A stretch of 64,000 nt of DNA from Sphingobium sp. SCG-1 (lineage in GTDB: Bacteria > Pseudomonadota > Alphaproteobacteria > Sphingomonadales > Sphingomonadaceae), in contig NZ_CP026372.1 in NCBI RefSeq assembly GCF_002953135.1, positions 2,232,001 through 2,296,000 on the forward strand, read 5' to 3'. The position numbers and the translations under genes were made by a program. The notes under the pieces were generated by a model. That model made no database searches, was not told where the DNA came from, and saw only the letters and a list, made by a program, of their open reading frames with translations. This document shows, piece by piece, positions 50,601 to 59,041 of the stretch; position 1 is the stretch's first letter; every line of letters starts with the position of its first letter.

Positions 50601-51701
50601 ATGAGCGCCGCATCGTTCACGATTTTCGATACAGAACCGTCCGGTTCCTGGCCGTTAGCGGCCGCCGGTAGCGGGCCTGTAGGTGCGTCCGTGCGGCACC
50701 TGATCGACCTCAGCCATTTCTTCCGGGACGGCGTGCGCGGCTGGCCCGATGCTCTTGCCACTGAGGCGCGTCGGCACATCGCCGGATGCCTAACCGCCAT
50801 CGAAGCCGCACTGGTGGATGAAGCACGCAGCAGCCTCGCGGGTTCAACTCTGACGCTGGTGGACCGGCCGATCATCTGGCCCGCGGTGCAGCGGCATCCA
50901 CATATCCTGTCGCCCGAACTGATGGCGCATATGCGACTGCGCGCTGCCGTCAGCCTACTCGGCGCTCAGGCGTTGCGGGGGGACGGCGATCCTGCTGCGG
51001 ACCCCACGCAAGGAACGGCTTGGCTCATCGAAGACGACGACGCTGCTGTAGTCGATCTTGCGGCGCGACTGGTTCGTACCGAAGCACGCTGGTCTGCGCA
51101 AGCCGGCATTGCTGCGGGATCGGCGATGCAAGCGGATTTGCCAGCCGAACATTTCGCGGAACTGGCGTGGACGAGTGCGGCGGTGCTGGGAACCGAACTA
51201 TACCGCGCCGGACTTGCGGAACAGAATGCCGCGATGATGGCGATGACCGATGCCGCCTTCGCCCTGCTGGCGCGGCATGACGAGGAAGCGAGTGGCTTTG
51301 CCTTGGCGACACGGCTGGCGCGGACGCTCCGCGATCGAGGCCGCCACGCCGAATTGCTGGGGCAGGCACTGAGCGAGCGGCGTTATCTGCTTTTCGCAGC
51401 ACTCGCCGGTGAATTGGCCGATGTGGAGCTGGACGCCGTGCTGGATGTGCTGGTGCATGGTGGTGACACGCAACTCGCGGCTTTGTGCAAGGCGCTGGGC
51501 GGGACGGCATCGGACTATCGGCATCTGCTGCTCGATCTTCGGATCGTCCGTGGAGAGCGCGATGATCCGACGTTGGTGCGGCTGTCGCAGAGCTATGACG
51601 ACCTGCGGGAAGATGATGCGGCGGATCAGATGCAGGCGCTACGTCGCCCTGCCGCACTGCGTGCAAAGCTGGCCATGATCCCGCAGGTGGATCGAGGATG
51701 A
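50601..51701 (+). CDS. Helical protein, possibly DUF2336 type
   Basis: A 366-residue, Ala- and Leu-rich, almost all-helical soluble protein. Repeated helix pairs in the middle (AELAWTSAAVLGTELYRAGLAEQNAAMMAMTDAAFALLARHDEEASGFALATRLARTLRDRG) recall HEAT-like alphaproteobacterial DUF2336 proteins, but the family call is tentative. No signal peptide or membrane helix. Its stop overlaps the start of the kinase-like gene (ATGA at 51698), so the two products are probably made together and may interact. I do not recognise a catalytic motif. Confidence 0.6.
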   Translation: MSAASFTIFDTEPSGSWPLAAAGSGPVGASVRHLIDLSHFFRDGVRGWPDALATEARRHIAGCLTAIEAALVDEARSSLAGSTLTLVDRPIIWPAVQRHPHILSPELMAHMRLRAAVSLLGAQALRGDGDPAADPTQGTAWLIEDDDAAVVDLAARLVRTEARWSAQAGIAAGSAMQADLPAEHFAELAWTSAAVLGTELYRAGLAEQNAAMMAMTDAAFALLARHDEEASGFALATRLARTLRDRGRHAELLGQALSERRYLLFAALAGELADVELDAVLDVLVHGGDTQLAALCKALGGTASDYRHLLLDLRIVRGERDDPTLVRLSQSYDDLREDDAADQMQALRRPAALRAKLAMIPQVDRG

Positions 51702-53047
51702 CGAGCGTGAATGCCGCCGAAATCCTGCGCGCGACAGTGGATGCCGAAGGGCGGCTAATCGCTGCGGACATGCCTATCGCCAACCTTCAGGCGCAGGCTG
51801 GCGGCACGGTGGGTGGACCTTTCGCCGTCCCGCAACTGGCGGCGTTGGCGCGGCTGGCCGTTAGGATGAACATTCCGCTGTCTCGTCCGGTGCTGGCCGC
51901 CGGCGCGATGGCCGATATCGATATGTGGGTGCGGGCACAGCCACGCGGCGGCAAGGTTGAGCTTGCGGTCGTCGAATGGCGCGAGCGCGCGCCGCGTCTT
52001 ATGTCCGATGACAAGGCTGCGCGTGAGGCGGACCTGATCGCCACCGGCGAAGGCTGGTGGTGGCAGATCGACTCGCAACTGCGGTTCGTCATGGCGGGTA
52101 CGGGGGATGCGGCGGAGATGCCAAGTCCCGGAAGCCCCTTGACGGCATGGTTCACAATAGCGGCGGATGCCGAGGGCGACATGCCCATCCTGCGCGCTTT
52201 TGCCGAGCGGCGATCCTTTGCCTCGCAGTACGCCAAAGGTGCCGATGGCGTCGAATATGTCCTATCGGGAATGCCGATATTTGACACCAGCGGGCGACTG
52301 AGTGGCTATCGCGGCAAGGCTATGCGTGTGCTGAAGGAGGTCGCAACCTCCATCGCGCGCGACGCCATGCCCCTGTTCGGGCGGCGGCTCGATCGGGCAT
52401 TGCGCCAGCCGCTGGGCCGGATCATCGCCAATGCCGACACGATCAGCAGCCAGTTGGAAGGGCCTTTGCGGGCGGACTATGCCGCGTATGCCGCCGACAT
52501 TGCGACAGCGGGCCGGCACCTGATGGAATTGGTGGACGATCTGGCGGACTTGCAAGCCATCGATCGCCCGGATTTTGCGGTCACGGTTGAGGACATCGAC
52601 CTTGCCGATCTCGCGCGGCGGGCGGCGGGGTTGCTTGGTGTCAAGGCGGCGGATCGCGCGATACGGATCGATGCCCCCGACGCGGAGCAGGGCGTAGCCG
52701 CTATTGGCGAGTTCCGGCGCACGTTGCAGGTGTTGGTGAATCTCATCGGCAATGCGGTACGCTATTCGCCTGAAAACACTGTGATTGAGGTCCGCGCCGC
52801 GCAGTCTGAGGGCATGGCCCTGGTCACCGTCACCGATCAGGGGCGCGGCATCGCACCGGAAGATCAGGATCGCATATTTGACAAGTTCGAGCGGCTTGGC
52901 CGCGATGAGGCAGGCGGCAGCGGCCTTGGCCTCTATATCTCGCGCAGGCTGGCGCGGGCGATGGGCGGCGACGTCACCGTCGAAAGTGCTCTGGGACATG
53001 GCGCGCGCTTCACGCTCAGCCTACCTTCGCTTCCAAACTCCCGGTAG
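51698..53047 (+). CDS. Histidine-kinase homologue without the acceptor histidine
   Basis: 449 residues, no membrane helix. Residues 1-110 unrecognised; 111-215 PAS-like (IATGEGWWWQIDSQLRFVMAG ... YVLSGMPIFDTSGRLSGYRGKAM); 222-290 DHp-like (LDRALRQPLGRIIANADTIS ... HLMELVDDLADLQ); 310-445 HATPase. The usual S-H-E-L-R-T-P-L reads D-R-A-L-R-Q-P-L, so Arg233 (CGG, 52394-52396) replaces the acceptor His. ATP-binding motifs are complete: N box NLIGNAVRYSP, G1 DQGRGIAPED, F box FDKF, G2 GSGLGLYISRRLARAMGG. Comparable to DivL, where Tyr replaces His. Likely a regulatory pseudokinase rather than a normal kinase. No response regulator is adjacent. Confidence 0.88.
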   Translation: MTSVNAAEILRATVDAEGRLIAADMPIANLQAQAGGTVGGPFAVPQLAALARLAVRMNIPLSRPVLAAGAMADIDMWVRAQPRGGKVELAVVEWRERAPRLMSDDKAAREADLIATGEGWWWQIDSQLRFVMAGTGDAAEMPSPGSPLTAWFTIAADAEGDMPILRAFAERRSFASQYAKGADGVEYVLSGMPIFDTSGRLSGYRGKAMRVLKEVATSIARDAMPLFGRRLDRALRQPLGRIIANADTISSQLEGPLRADYAAYAADIATAGRHLMELVDDLADLQAIDRPDFAVTVEDIDLADLARRAAGLLGVKAADRAIRIDAPDAEQGVAAIGEFRRTLQVLVNLIGNAVRYSPENTVIEVRAAQSEGMALVTVTDQGRGIAPEDQDRIFDKFERLGRDEAGGSGLGLYISRRLARAMGGDVTVESALGHGARFTLSLPSLPNSR

Positions 53048-53053
53048 ATACGA

Positions 53054-53087
53054 AAAGGGCGGCATCTCGATAGAGACGCCGCCCTTT
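53054..53087. terminator. Bidirectional terminator between pseudokinase gene and gltA
   Basis: AAAGGGCGGC (53054-53063) pairs perfectly with GCCGCCCTTT (53078-53087), with an inner TCTC/GAGA pair. A/T tracts on both sides let it serve the plus-strand kinase-like gene and the minus-strand gltA. Confidence 0.88.
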
Positions 53088-53106
53088 CTAATCGAATGAC
53101 TGCTGC

Positions 53107-54393
53107 TTAGCGCTGCTCGACCGGCACATAATCGCGCTGCGTCGGGCCAGTGTAAAGCTGGCGGGGACGGCCGATCTTCTGTGCTGGGTCGGAGATCATC
53201 TCGTTCCACTGCGCCACCCAGCCGACAGTGCGGGCGAGGGCGAAGAGCACCGTGAACATCTCGGTCGGGAAGCCGATCGCCGACAGGATCACGCCGCTGT
53301 AGAAATCGACGTTCGGGTACAGCTTCTTGTCGATGAAGTACGGATCGTTGAGCGCAATCTGCTCCAGTTCACGGGCGGTATCCAGAACTGGATCGTTGAT
53401 GCCGAGCTTGTCGAGCACTTCGGTCGCCGCTTTCGAAAGCACCTTCGCGCGTGGATCGAAGTTCTTGTACACGCGATGACCGAAGCCCATCAGGCGGAAC
53501 GGATCGTCCTTGTTCTTGGCGCGAGCGATATATTCCGGGATGCGATCAGGCGTGCCGATTTCGCGGAGCATGTTGAGCGCCGCTTCGTTCGCGCCGCCAT
53601 GCGCCGGACCCCAGAGGCACGCAATGCCAGCCGCGATGCAGGCAAACGGGTTCGCACCCGACGAACCAGCAAGGCGCACGGTCGAGGTCGATGCATTCTG
53701 TTCATGATCGGCATGGAGAATGAAGATCTTGTCCATCGCCGATTCGATCACGGGATCGACTTCATATTCTTCCGCCGGAACGCCGAACGTCATGCGTAGG
53801 AAGTTGCCGGTGTAGGACAGGTCGTTCTGCGGATAGAGGAACGGCTGACCTACCGAATATTTATACGCCATGGCAGCGATCGTCGGCATCTTGGCGATCA
53901 GGCGGTGGCTGGCGATCGTGCGCTGTTGCGGATCGTTGATGTCCGTCGAGTCATGGTAGAAGCTCGACAGCGCGCCCACGACGCCGCAAAGGATCGCCAT
54001 CGGGTGCGCATCGCGGCGGAAGCCGCGATAGAAAGTCGAAAGCTGCTCGTGCACCATCGTGTGACGCGTGATCGTGCGCGTGAACGTATCCAGCGTCTGC
54101 TTGTCGGGCAATTCGCCGTTCAGCAGCAGATAGGACACTTCCATGAAGCTCGACTTCTCGGCGAGCTGCTCGATGGGATATCCGCGATGAAGCAGAATGC
54201 CTTGGTCGCCGTCGATATAGGTCAGTGCCGATTCGCAACTGGCCGTCGAGGTGAAACCGGGATCGTAGGTGAACATGCCGGTATTCGCATACAATTTGCG
54301 TACGTCGATAACCTGCGGACCGACCGAGCCATCCAGGATGCCGTAATCCTGTGTCTTCTCTCCGAGGGTCAGCGTGGCTTTGGTGTCGGCCAT
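53107..54393 (-). CDS. gltA: Citrate synthase
   Basis: Type II citrate synthase condensing acetyl-CoA and oxaloacetate, 428 residues. Active-site regions: ILHADHEQNASTSTVRLAGSSGANPFACIAAGIACLWGPAHGGANEA, LMGFGHRVYKNFDPRAKVL and the C-terminal NVDFYSGVILSAIGFPTEMFTVLFALARTVGWVAQW. AAAGGAG precedes the ATG. It lies 21 bases after gltX on the same strand and is probably cotranscribed with it. Confidence 0.98.
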   Translation of the reverse strand: MADTKATLTLGEKTQDYGILDGSVGPQVIDVRKLYANTGMFTYDPGFTSTASCESALTYIDGDQGILLHRGYPIEQLAEKSSFMEVSYLLLNGELPDKQTLDTFTRTITRHTMVHEQLSTFYRGFRRDAHPMAILCGVVGALSSFYHDSTDINDPQQRTIASHRLIAKMPTIAAMAYKYSVGQPFLYPQNDLSYTGNFLRMTFGVPAEEYEVDPVIESAMDKIFILHADHEQNASTSTVRLAGSSGANPFACIAAGIACLWGPAHGGANEAALNMLREIGTPDRIPEYIARAKNKDDPFRLMGFGHRVYKNFDPRAKVLSKAATEVLDKLGINDPVLDTARELEQIALNDPYFIDKKLYPNVDFYSGVILSAIGFPTEMFTVLFALARTVGWVAQWNEMISDPAQKIGRPRQLYTGPTQRDYVPVEQR

Positions 54394-54414
54394 ATTGTTC
54401 TCCTTTATTGCGCG

Positions 54415-55851
54415 TCAGCCGACTGAAGGCTGGCGAACGTCCGAAAGTCTTGAAATCACTTCGTCTTTCCCGAGCAGAAAGAGCACGTCGAATATGCCCG
54501 GCGAAGTAGTGCGCCCCGTTAGTGCTGCACGCAGGGGCTGGGCTACTTTACCAAGACCAAGTCCGGCATCCTCTGCGACATGCCGTATAGCTTCCTCGAT
54601 CGCCTCTATCGTCCACGGCTGGACGGGGGAAAGGGCGTCGGCGGTTTTTCCGATCAGCGCGCGCGAGGCATCGTCTAGCAGAGCGGACGCCTTCTCGTCA
54701 AAATCCAGCGGACGTTTTTTGAAGAGAAAGAGCGCGCCCTCCGCGATCTCGTCGAGCGTCTTGGCGCGAGGCTTCAACGCGGCCATCGCAGTGGTGAGCA
54801 GGTGCACCTGCGCTTCCGTCAATTCGCTGTTCGTCAGCTTTGCCACGCGCGGCGCGACCAGGCTCGCCAGGCGCGCGTCGTCGGCTTCGCGGATGTAGTG
54901 GCCGTTGAGGTTTTCCAGCTTCTTGATGTCAAAGCGGGACGGCGAGCGTCCTACCCCCGAAAGGTCAAACAGTTCGATCGCGCGCTCGATCGGGATGATC
55001 TCTTCGTCCCCATGGCCCCAGCCAAGGCGCAGCAGATAATTGAGCACGGCTTCTGGCAACATGCCCATGTCGTCGCGATAGCTGTCCACGCCAAGCGCGC
55101 CGTGCCGCTTGGACAACTTCGCGCCGTCCGCGCCGTGGATCAGCGGAATATGCGCATAGTTAGGTTCTTTCCATCCCATCGCGCGAATAATGGATAACTG
55201 CCGGAAAGCGTTGTTCAAATGATCGTCACCGCGGATAACATGCGTAACGCCCATGTCGTTATCGTCCACTACGACTGCGAGCATGTAAGTCGGCGTGCCG
55301 TCCGACCGCAGCAGGATCATGTCGTCCAGTTCGGCATTCTGAACGACGACGCGGCCCTGCACGGCGTCCTCAATGACAGTTTCACCCTCGCGCGGTGCTT
55401 TGATCCGAACGACGAACGGCGCGCCTGCCGGGGCCTCTGACGGGTCGCGGTCACGCCAGCGCCCGTCATAGCGCATCGGCTGCTTGGCGGCGCGCTGCTG
55501 CTCGCGCAATTCGGCAAGCTCTTCCGGCGTCGCGTAGCAGCGATAGGCATGGCCGGAGTCCAGCATCGCGTTGGCGACTTCGGCGTGGCGCGCGGCACGG
55601 GCAAACTGAAACACCGGTTCCTCGTCCCCCGAAAGGCCCAGCCAGTTCAGGCCATCGAAGATCGCATCGATCGCCGGTTCGGTGGAACGCGCGCGATCCG
55701 TGTCCTCGATCCGCAGCAGGAACTTGCCGCCGTGATGGCGCGCGAAAAGCCAGTTGAACAGCGCCGTGCGTGCACCGCCGATGTGCAGGAATCCGGTAGG
55801 AGAGGGGGCGAAGCGCGTAACGACAGAAGTATTTTCAGCGGTTGCGCTCAC
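54415..55851 (-). CDS. gltX: Glutamyl-tRNA synthetase
   Basis: Class I aminoacyl-tRNA synthetase, 478 residues. HIGH-type motif in FAPSPTGFLHIGGARTALFNWLFAR and KMSKS-type motif in GAKLSKRHGALG, both intact. The C-terminal anticodon domain is complete. GTG start at 55851 with GAGG about nine bases upstream. Alphaproteobacteria often have two GltX forms, one also charging tRNA-Gln; which form this is cannot be decided here. Only 33 bases separate it from divergent comEC. Confidence 0.96.
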   Translation of the reverse strand: MSATAENTSVVTRFAPSPTGFLHIGGARTALFNWLFARHHGGKFLLRIEDTDRARSTEPAIDAIFDGLNWLGLSGDEEPVFQFARAARHAEVANAMLDSGHAYRCYATPEELAELREQQRAAKQPMRYDGRWRDRDPSEAPAGAPFVVRIKAPREGETVIEDAVQGRVVVQNAELDDMILLRSDGTPTYMLAVVVDDNDMGVTHVIRGDDHLNNAFRQLSIIRAMGWKEPNYAHIPLIHGADGAKLSKRHGALGVDSYRDDMGMLPEAVLNYLLRLGWGHGDEEIIPIERAIELFDLSGVGRSPSRFDIKKLENLNGHYIREADDARLASLVAPRVAKLTNSELTEAQVHLLTTAMAALKPRAKTLDEIAEGALFLFKKRPLDFDEKASALLDDASRALIGKTADALSPVQPWTIEAIEEAIRHVAEDAGLGLGKVAQPLRAALTGRTTSPGIFDVLFLLGKDEVISRLSDVRQPSVG

Positions 55852-55884
55852 GCAATGATTCCTCGACAGTCAGATTAACACCGG

Positions 55885-58104
55885 ATGACTGCGCAGCCCC
55901 CTAGCATGGCTTTTGAGCCGGGACAAACCCGCGATGCGGGCCGGTTGCAGCGCTATGGGACAGCGCTGGCGGAGACGCTGGAACACTGGCTGGAGCAGGA
56001 GCGGGAGCAGGTTCCGCTATGGCTTCCGGTGGGGCTGGGGATCGGGATTGCGGCGTGGTTCGTGCTGCCCGATCCGATGGCATGGGCCGCGTTCTGCTGC
56101 GTGATGCTGGCCGCAGCCCTACTGGGCGTTTTCCTTCCCGAGGGTGGCCGTATTCGGCGGATCGTGGTTGCCGCCGGATTGCTCGGCTGTGCCGGGTGCC
56201 TGATCGTCTGGGGCAAGGCGAGGCTGGCGGGAACCGCGCCGATAGCTCGCGCGGCGTTCGTGGAAGTAGAGGGTGAAGTTGATGCTGTTGAGCCGCTCCC
56301 CGCGCAGGCGATGACGCGGCTGATGCTACGTCCCACCGGCCGTGAAGACTTGCCCCGGAAGATCCGCGTCAATGTCATGGACAAGGATTGGCCCACGGAT
56401 GTCACAGCCGGATCGACCGTCAAGTTCAGAGTCAGGTTGATGCCGCCCGCGCCGCCTGCCGTGCCCGGAGCCTATGATTTCGCCCAACGTGCCTACTTCC
56501 TCGGCATCGGTGCGACTGGACGCGCACTGCCGCCGATTTCGGTTACCAAGCCTGCTCCATCGAACCTCCCGCCGATCCGGCAAAGACTGTCCAGCCATAT
56601 CCAGGCGCAAGTTCTCGGCGGGCCGGGTGCAATCGCGGCAACGTTGGCCACGGGTGATCGGGGCGCCATCAGTGAATCGGACGCGGATGCCATGCGGCGC
56701 AGCGGCCTTGCCCATTTGCTGTCGATCAGCGGCCTGCATGTAACGGCGCTGATTGGCGCGGTGATATTCCTGATCTTCCGCGTGCTGGCGCTGAGCCGTC
56801 GCGCGGCGTTGCGTTGGCCGTTGATGTTGATCGCGGCGGGCGGCGGCGCGGTGGCGGGTATCGCCTACACGCTGATGACGGGAGCGGACGTGCCAACCGT
56901 GCGGTCCTGCGTCGCGTCCCTGCTGGTGCTGGGTGCGCTGGCGCTGGGGCGGGAGGCAATCACTCTGCGCCTGATCGCGGCGGGCGCTGTGTTCGTGTTG
57001 TTGCTGTGGCCGGAATCACTCGTCGGCCCGAGCTTCCAGATGAGCTTCGCAGCGGTCGTCTCCATCGTGGCGCTGGCCGAGCATCCACGCTTCCGCGCGC
57101 TCACCCATGCCCGCGACGAACCATGGCCGATGCGGCTTGTGCGGCATGTGATCGTGCTGTTTCTGACCGGCATCGCCGTCGAACTCGTACTCGCGCCGAT
57201 AGCGCTGTTCCACTTTCACCAGGCCGGTATGCTCGGATCGCTGGCCAATCTGGTCGCCATTCCGTTGACGACCTTCGTCGTAATGCCGTTCGAGGCGCTT
57301 GCTTTGATTCTCGACGGTGTGGGTGCCGCATTTGGCTTGAGCCTCGGCACACCGGCGTGGTGGGTGGTCGATCATGCGCTACGGCTTTTACTATGGGTGG
57401 CCCATGGTGTCGCAGCGCAGCCTTACGCGGTTCAGTTGCTTCCTGCCTTCGGTGCAGGCGCTTTCAGACTGGTGGTCGGCGGTGGGCTTTGGTCCCTGCT
57501 ATGGCGAACACACTGGCGGTGGCTCGGTATTGCGCCAATCGTTATAGGCTGCGCGCTGATGCTGATGACGACTCCCCCCGATCTGCTCGTCACGGGCGAC
57601 GGGCGGCATCTCGCGGTCCGCACCGCAAACGGCGGCATGGCCGTGCTGCGCGAGCGGGCAGGGGATTATGTCCGCGATACACTGTCCGAAAGCGCAGGCT
57701 TCGGCGGAGAACTCGGCGCTGTGACGTCATTGCGGCAGGCGCGATGCAGCGACGATCTCTGCGCCGTCACTCTGACGAGCGGGGGGCGGGATTGGCGGGT
57801 GCTGGCCACCCGCAGCCGCAATCTGGTCGACGTGCCGGTGCTCGCAAAGGAATGTGCCGCCGCCGATATCGTCGTCAGCGAACGCTGGCTCCCACGCCAA
57901 TGTGTCCCACGCTGGCTGAAGATTGACCAGGCGATGCTCCAGCGGACGGGCGGCGTGGCCGTCAGCCTGCGCGATCAAACGGTCCGCACGGTCCGCGCAG
58001 CAGGAGACGCGCATCCCTGGATTGTGCATGCCCCGCAGTCATATCAAAAAGGGAGCCGCATCTCTGCGGCTCCCTCCAATTCGACACCGAATAGCGGCGC
58101 TTAA
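55885..58104 (+). CDS. comEC: ComEC/Rec2-family membrane protein without metallo-beta-lactamase motif
   Basis: DNA-uptake channel family, 739 residues. N-terminal helices and the DUF4131-type OB region (EGEVDAVEPLPAQAMTRLMLRP), then the Competence domain with GDRGAISESDADAMRRSGLAHLLSISGLHVTALIG, the family signature, and around nine helices. The C-terminal 200 residues (LLVTGDGRHLAVRTANGGMAVLRERAGDYVRD ... DIVVSERWLPRQC) stand where a metallo-beta-lactamase domain usually follows, but HxHxDH is missing, so nuclease activity is unlikely. The last dozen or so residues are encoded by the terminator of convergent hsp20. No other competence genes are nearby. Confidence 0.88.
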   Translation: MTAQPPSMAFEPGQTRDAGRLQRYGTALAETLEHWLEQEREQVPLWLPVGLGIGIAAWFVLPDPMAWAAFCCVMLAAALLGVFLPEGGRIRRIVVAAGLLGCAGCLIVWGKARLAGTAPIARAAFVEVEGEVDAVEPLPAQAMTRLMLRPTGREDLPRKIRVNVMDKDWPTDVTAGSTVKFRVRLMPPAPPAVPGAYDFAQRAYFLGIGATGRALPPISVTKPAPSNLPPIRQRLSSHIQAQVLGGPGAIAATLATGDRGAISESDADAMRRSGLAHLLSISGLHVTALIGAVIFLIFRVLALSRRAALRWPLMLIAAGGGAVAGIAYTLMTGADVPTVRSCVASLLVLGALALGREAITLRLIAAGAVFVLLLWPESLVGPSFQMSFAAVVSIVALAEHPRFRALTHARDEPWPMRLVRHVIVLFLTGIAVELVLAPIALFHFHQAGMLGSLANLVAIPLTTFVVMPFEALALILDGVGAAFGLSLGTPAWWVVDHALRLLLWVAHGVAAQPYAVQLLPAFGAGAFRLVVGGGLWSLLWRTHWRWLGIAPIVIGCALMLMTTPPDLLVTGDGRHLAVRTANGGMAVLRERAGDYVRDTLSESAGFGGELGAVTSLRQARCSDDLCAVTLTSGGRDWRVLATRSRNLVDVPVLAKECAAADIVVSERWLPRQCVPRWLKIDQAMLQRTGGVAVSLRDQTVRTVRAAGDAHPWIVHAPQSYQKGSRISAAPSNSTPNSGA
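58046..58074 (-). terminator. Intrinsic terminator of hsp20, inside the comEC 3' end
   Basis: GGGAGCCGCA (58051-58060) pairs with TGCGGCTCCC (58065-58074), loop of four bases. Read on the minus strand the stem is followed by TTTTT, a standard terminator 27 bases after the hsp20 stop codon. On the plus strand the stem lies within the comEC reading frame. Confidence 0.85.
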
Positions 58105-58565
58105 GCGGCGCGCTGATCCTTGTTGATGTCGATAAGCTGACCGCCGTTGATGGCGATCTTCTTCGGCTTCATCGCTTCGGGTACTTCGCGAACCAGTTCG
58201 ATGACCAGCAGGCCATCGGCAAGTTCCGCGCTGTCCACCCGAACGAAATCGGCCAGTTCAAAGCGACGATCGAAGCTGCGATTCGCAATACCGACGTGCA
58301 GATACTTGCCCTGATCGGACTTCGACACGTCTTCCTTGCGGCCGCTGACCTGGAGCAGGTTCTGCTGCGCGGTGATCTCAAGCTCTTCGCTGCGGAAGCC
58401 CGCAACGGCCAGAGTCACGCGATAGCGGTCTTCGCTCAGCCGCTCGATGTTGAAGGGGGGATAGTTATCGCCCTGGTTCAGCCGCGCATTGTTCTCGATC
58501 AGATCGAACAGGCGGTCGAAACCGACCGTGGAGCGGCGATAGGGAGTCAAATCAAAACCACGCAT
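58101..58565 (-). CDS. Small heat-shock protein, Hsp20/IbpA type
   Basis: ATP-independent holdase chaperone with an alpha-crystallin domain, about 154 residues. N-terminus MRGFDLTPYRRSTVGFDRLFDLIE is the IbpA-type start; the domain runs YPPFNIERLSEDRYRVTLAVAGFRSEELEITAQQNLLQVSGRKED to DGLLVIELVREVPE. In-frame ATG at 58571 is too close to AGGAG; ATG at 58565 has it at eight bases. Upstream lie a ROSE-like thermometer hairpin and an RpoH-type promoter, so heat control is likely at both transcription and translation. Overlaps the comEC stop by four bases, convergently. Confidence 0.93.
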   Translation of the reverse strand: MRGFDLTPYRRSTVGFDRLFDLIENNARLNQGDNYPPFNIERLSEDRYRVTLAVAGFRSEELEITAQQNLLQVSGRKEDVSKSDQGKYLHVGIANRSFDRRFELADFVRVDSAELADGLLVIELVREVPEAMKPKKIAINGGQLIDINKDQRAA

Positions 58566-58655
58566 TGTCATATCTCCTATGAGCATAAAACCTATGCGAC
58601 GGACCCAAAACGGCGCCCGTCTTCCTATTTGTCTAGCCCCGATTGGCGGCCGGAC
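58566..58655 (-). promoter_or_regulatory. ROSE-like RNA thermometer in the hsp20 leader
   Basis: On the minus strand the last leader hairpin is UAU-G-CUC-AUAG-GAG-AUA (58587-58571): UAU pairs AUA and CUC pairs GAG, with one bulged G, and the Shine-Dalgarno AGGAG lies in the 3' half. A UGCU motif with a bulged G opposite the Shine-Dalgarno is the hallmark of ROSE elements of alphaproteobacterial small heat-shock genes. Further upstream GACGG/CCGTC can form another hairpin. The upper limit of the element is an estimate from the promoter position. Confidence 0.7.
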
Positions 58656-58660
58656 AGGAG

Positions 58661-58690
58661 AGATATGGTTGAGGTTTTTATAGGTTCAAG
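58661..58690 (-). promoter_or_regulatory. RpoH (sigma-32)-type promoter of hsp20
   Basis: Minus strand: CTTGAA (58690-58685), 14 bases, then AACCATAT (58670-58663). This fits the heat-shock consensus CTTGAA-N13/14-CCCCATNT, with the spacing exact and the downstream box matching at six of eight positions. It gives a leader of about 90 bases, suitable for the ROSE-like element. Confidence 0.7.
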
Positions 58691-59041
58691 AGGATTTTTT
58701 TAAGAGGTGTGCGGAGTTTTCGCCCTTGGAATCATAAACGCCCGGACCAATAATGATCCGGGCGTAGATGGACGATCGCTCGTCTCCCCCTTGTGCCGCG
58801 ATCAACCGTTCCTTCAGCCCCCAAGCTCCGGAGCGGGATCGCAACTTCCCTGAACCACGGCCATTTGCCTATGTTTCAATTATGTTGCTATGCCGCCGCC
58901 GCCCCGCTGTCATCAGCAAAGTGAATAAGTGATTCATTTTGGGAACGCCCTGTGTTGTATGAGCAACAGCCGTGTAACTTGCCTATGAAGTTGACGGTGC
59001 CTAGAGCGAGTGGAACGACCCCCAAGGATTGCTGACCCGAC
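58691..59041. other. Intergenic region between hsp20 and lolC
   Basis: About 350 bases with no convincing ORF. It includes a perfect hairpin ACGCCCGGA (58738-58746) / TCCGGGCGT (58757-58765), with a short T-run on the minus-strand side, and a small GTTG..CAAC stem near 58955. The lolC promoter must lie here but no clear -35/-10 was found. A small RNA ending at the 58738-58765 hairpin is possible, unproven. Confidence 0.35.

Noticed and set aside
58935..58975. ECF-sigma promoter (GGAAC...CGTT) before lolC
   Set aside because: GGAAC is present but no matching -10 stands at the right distance.
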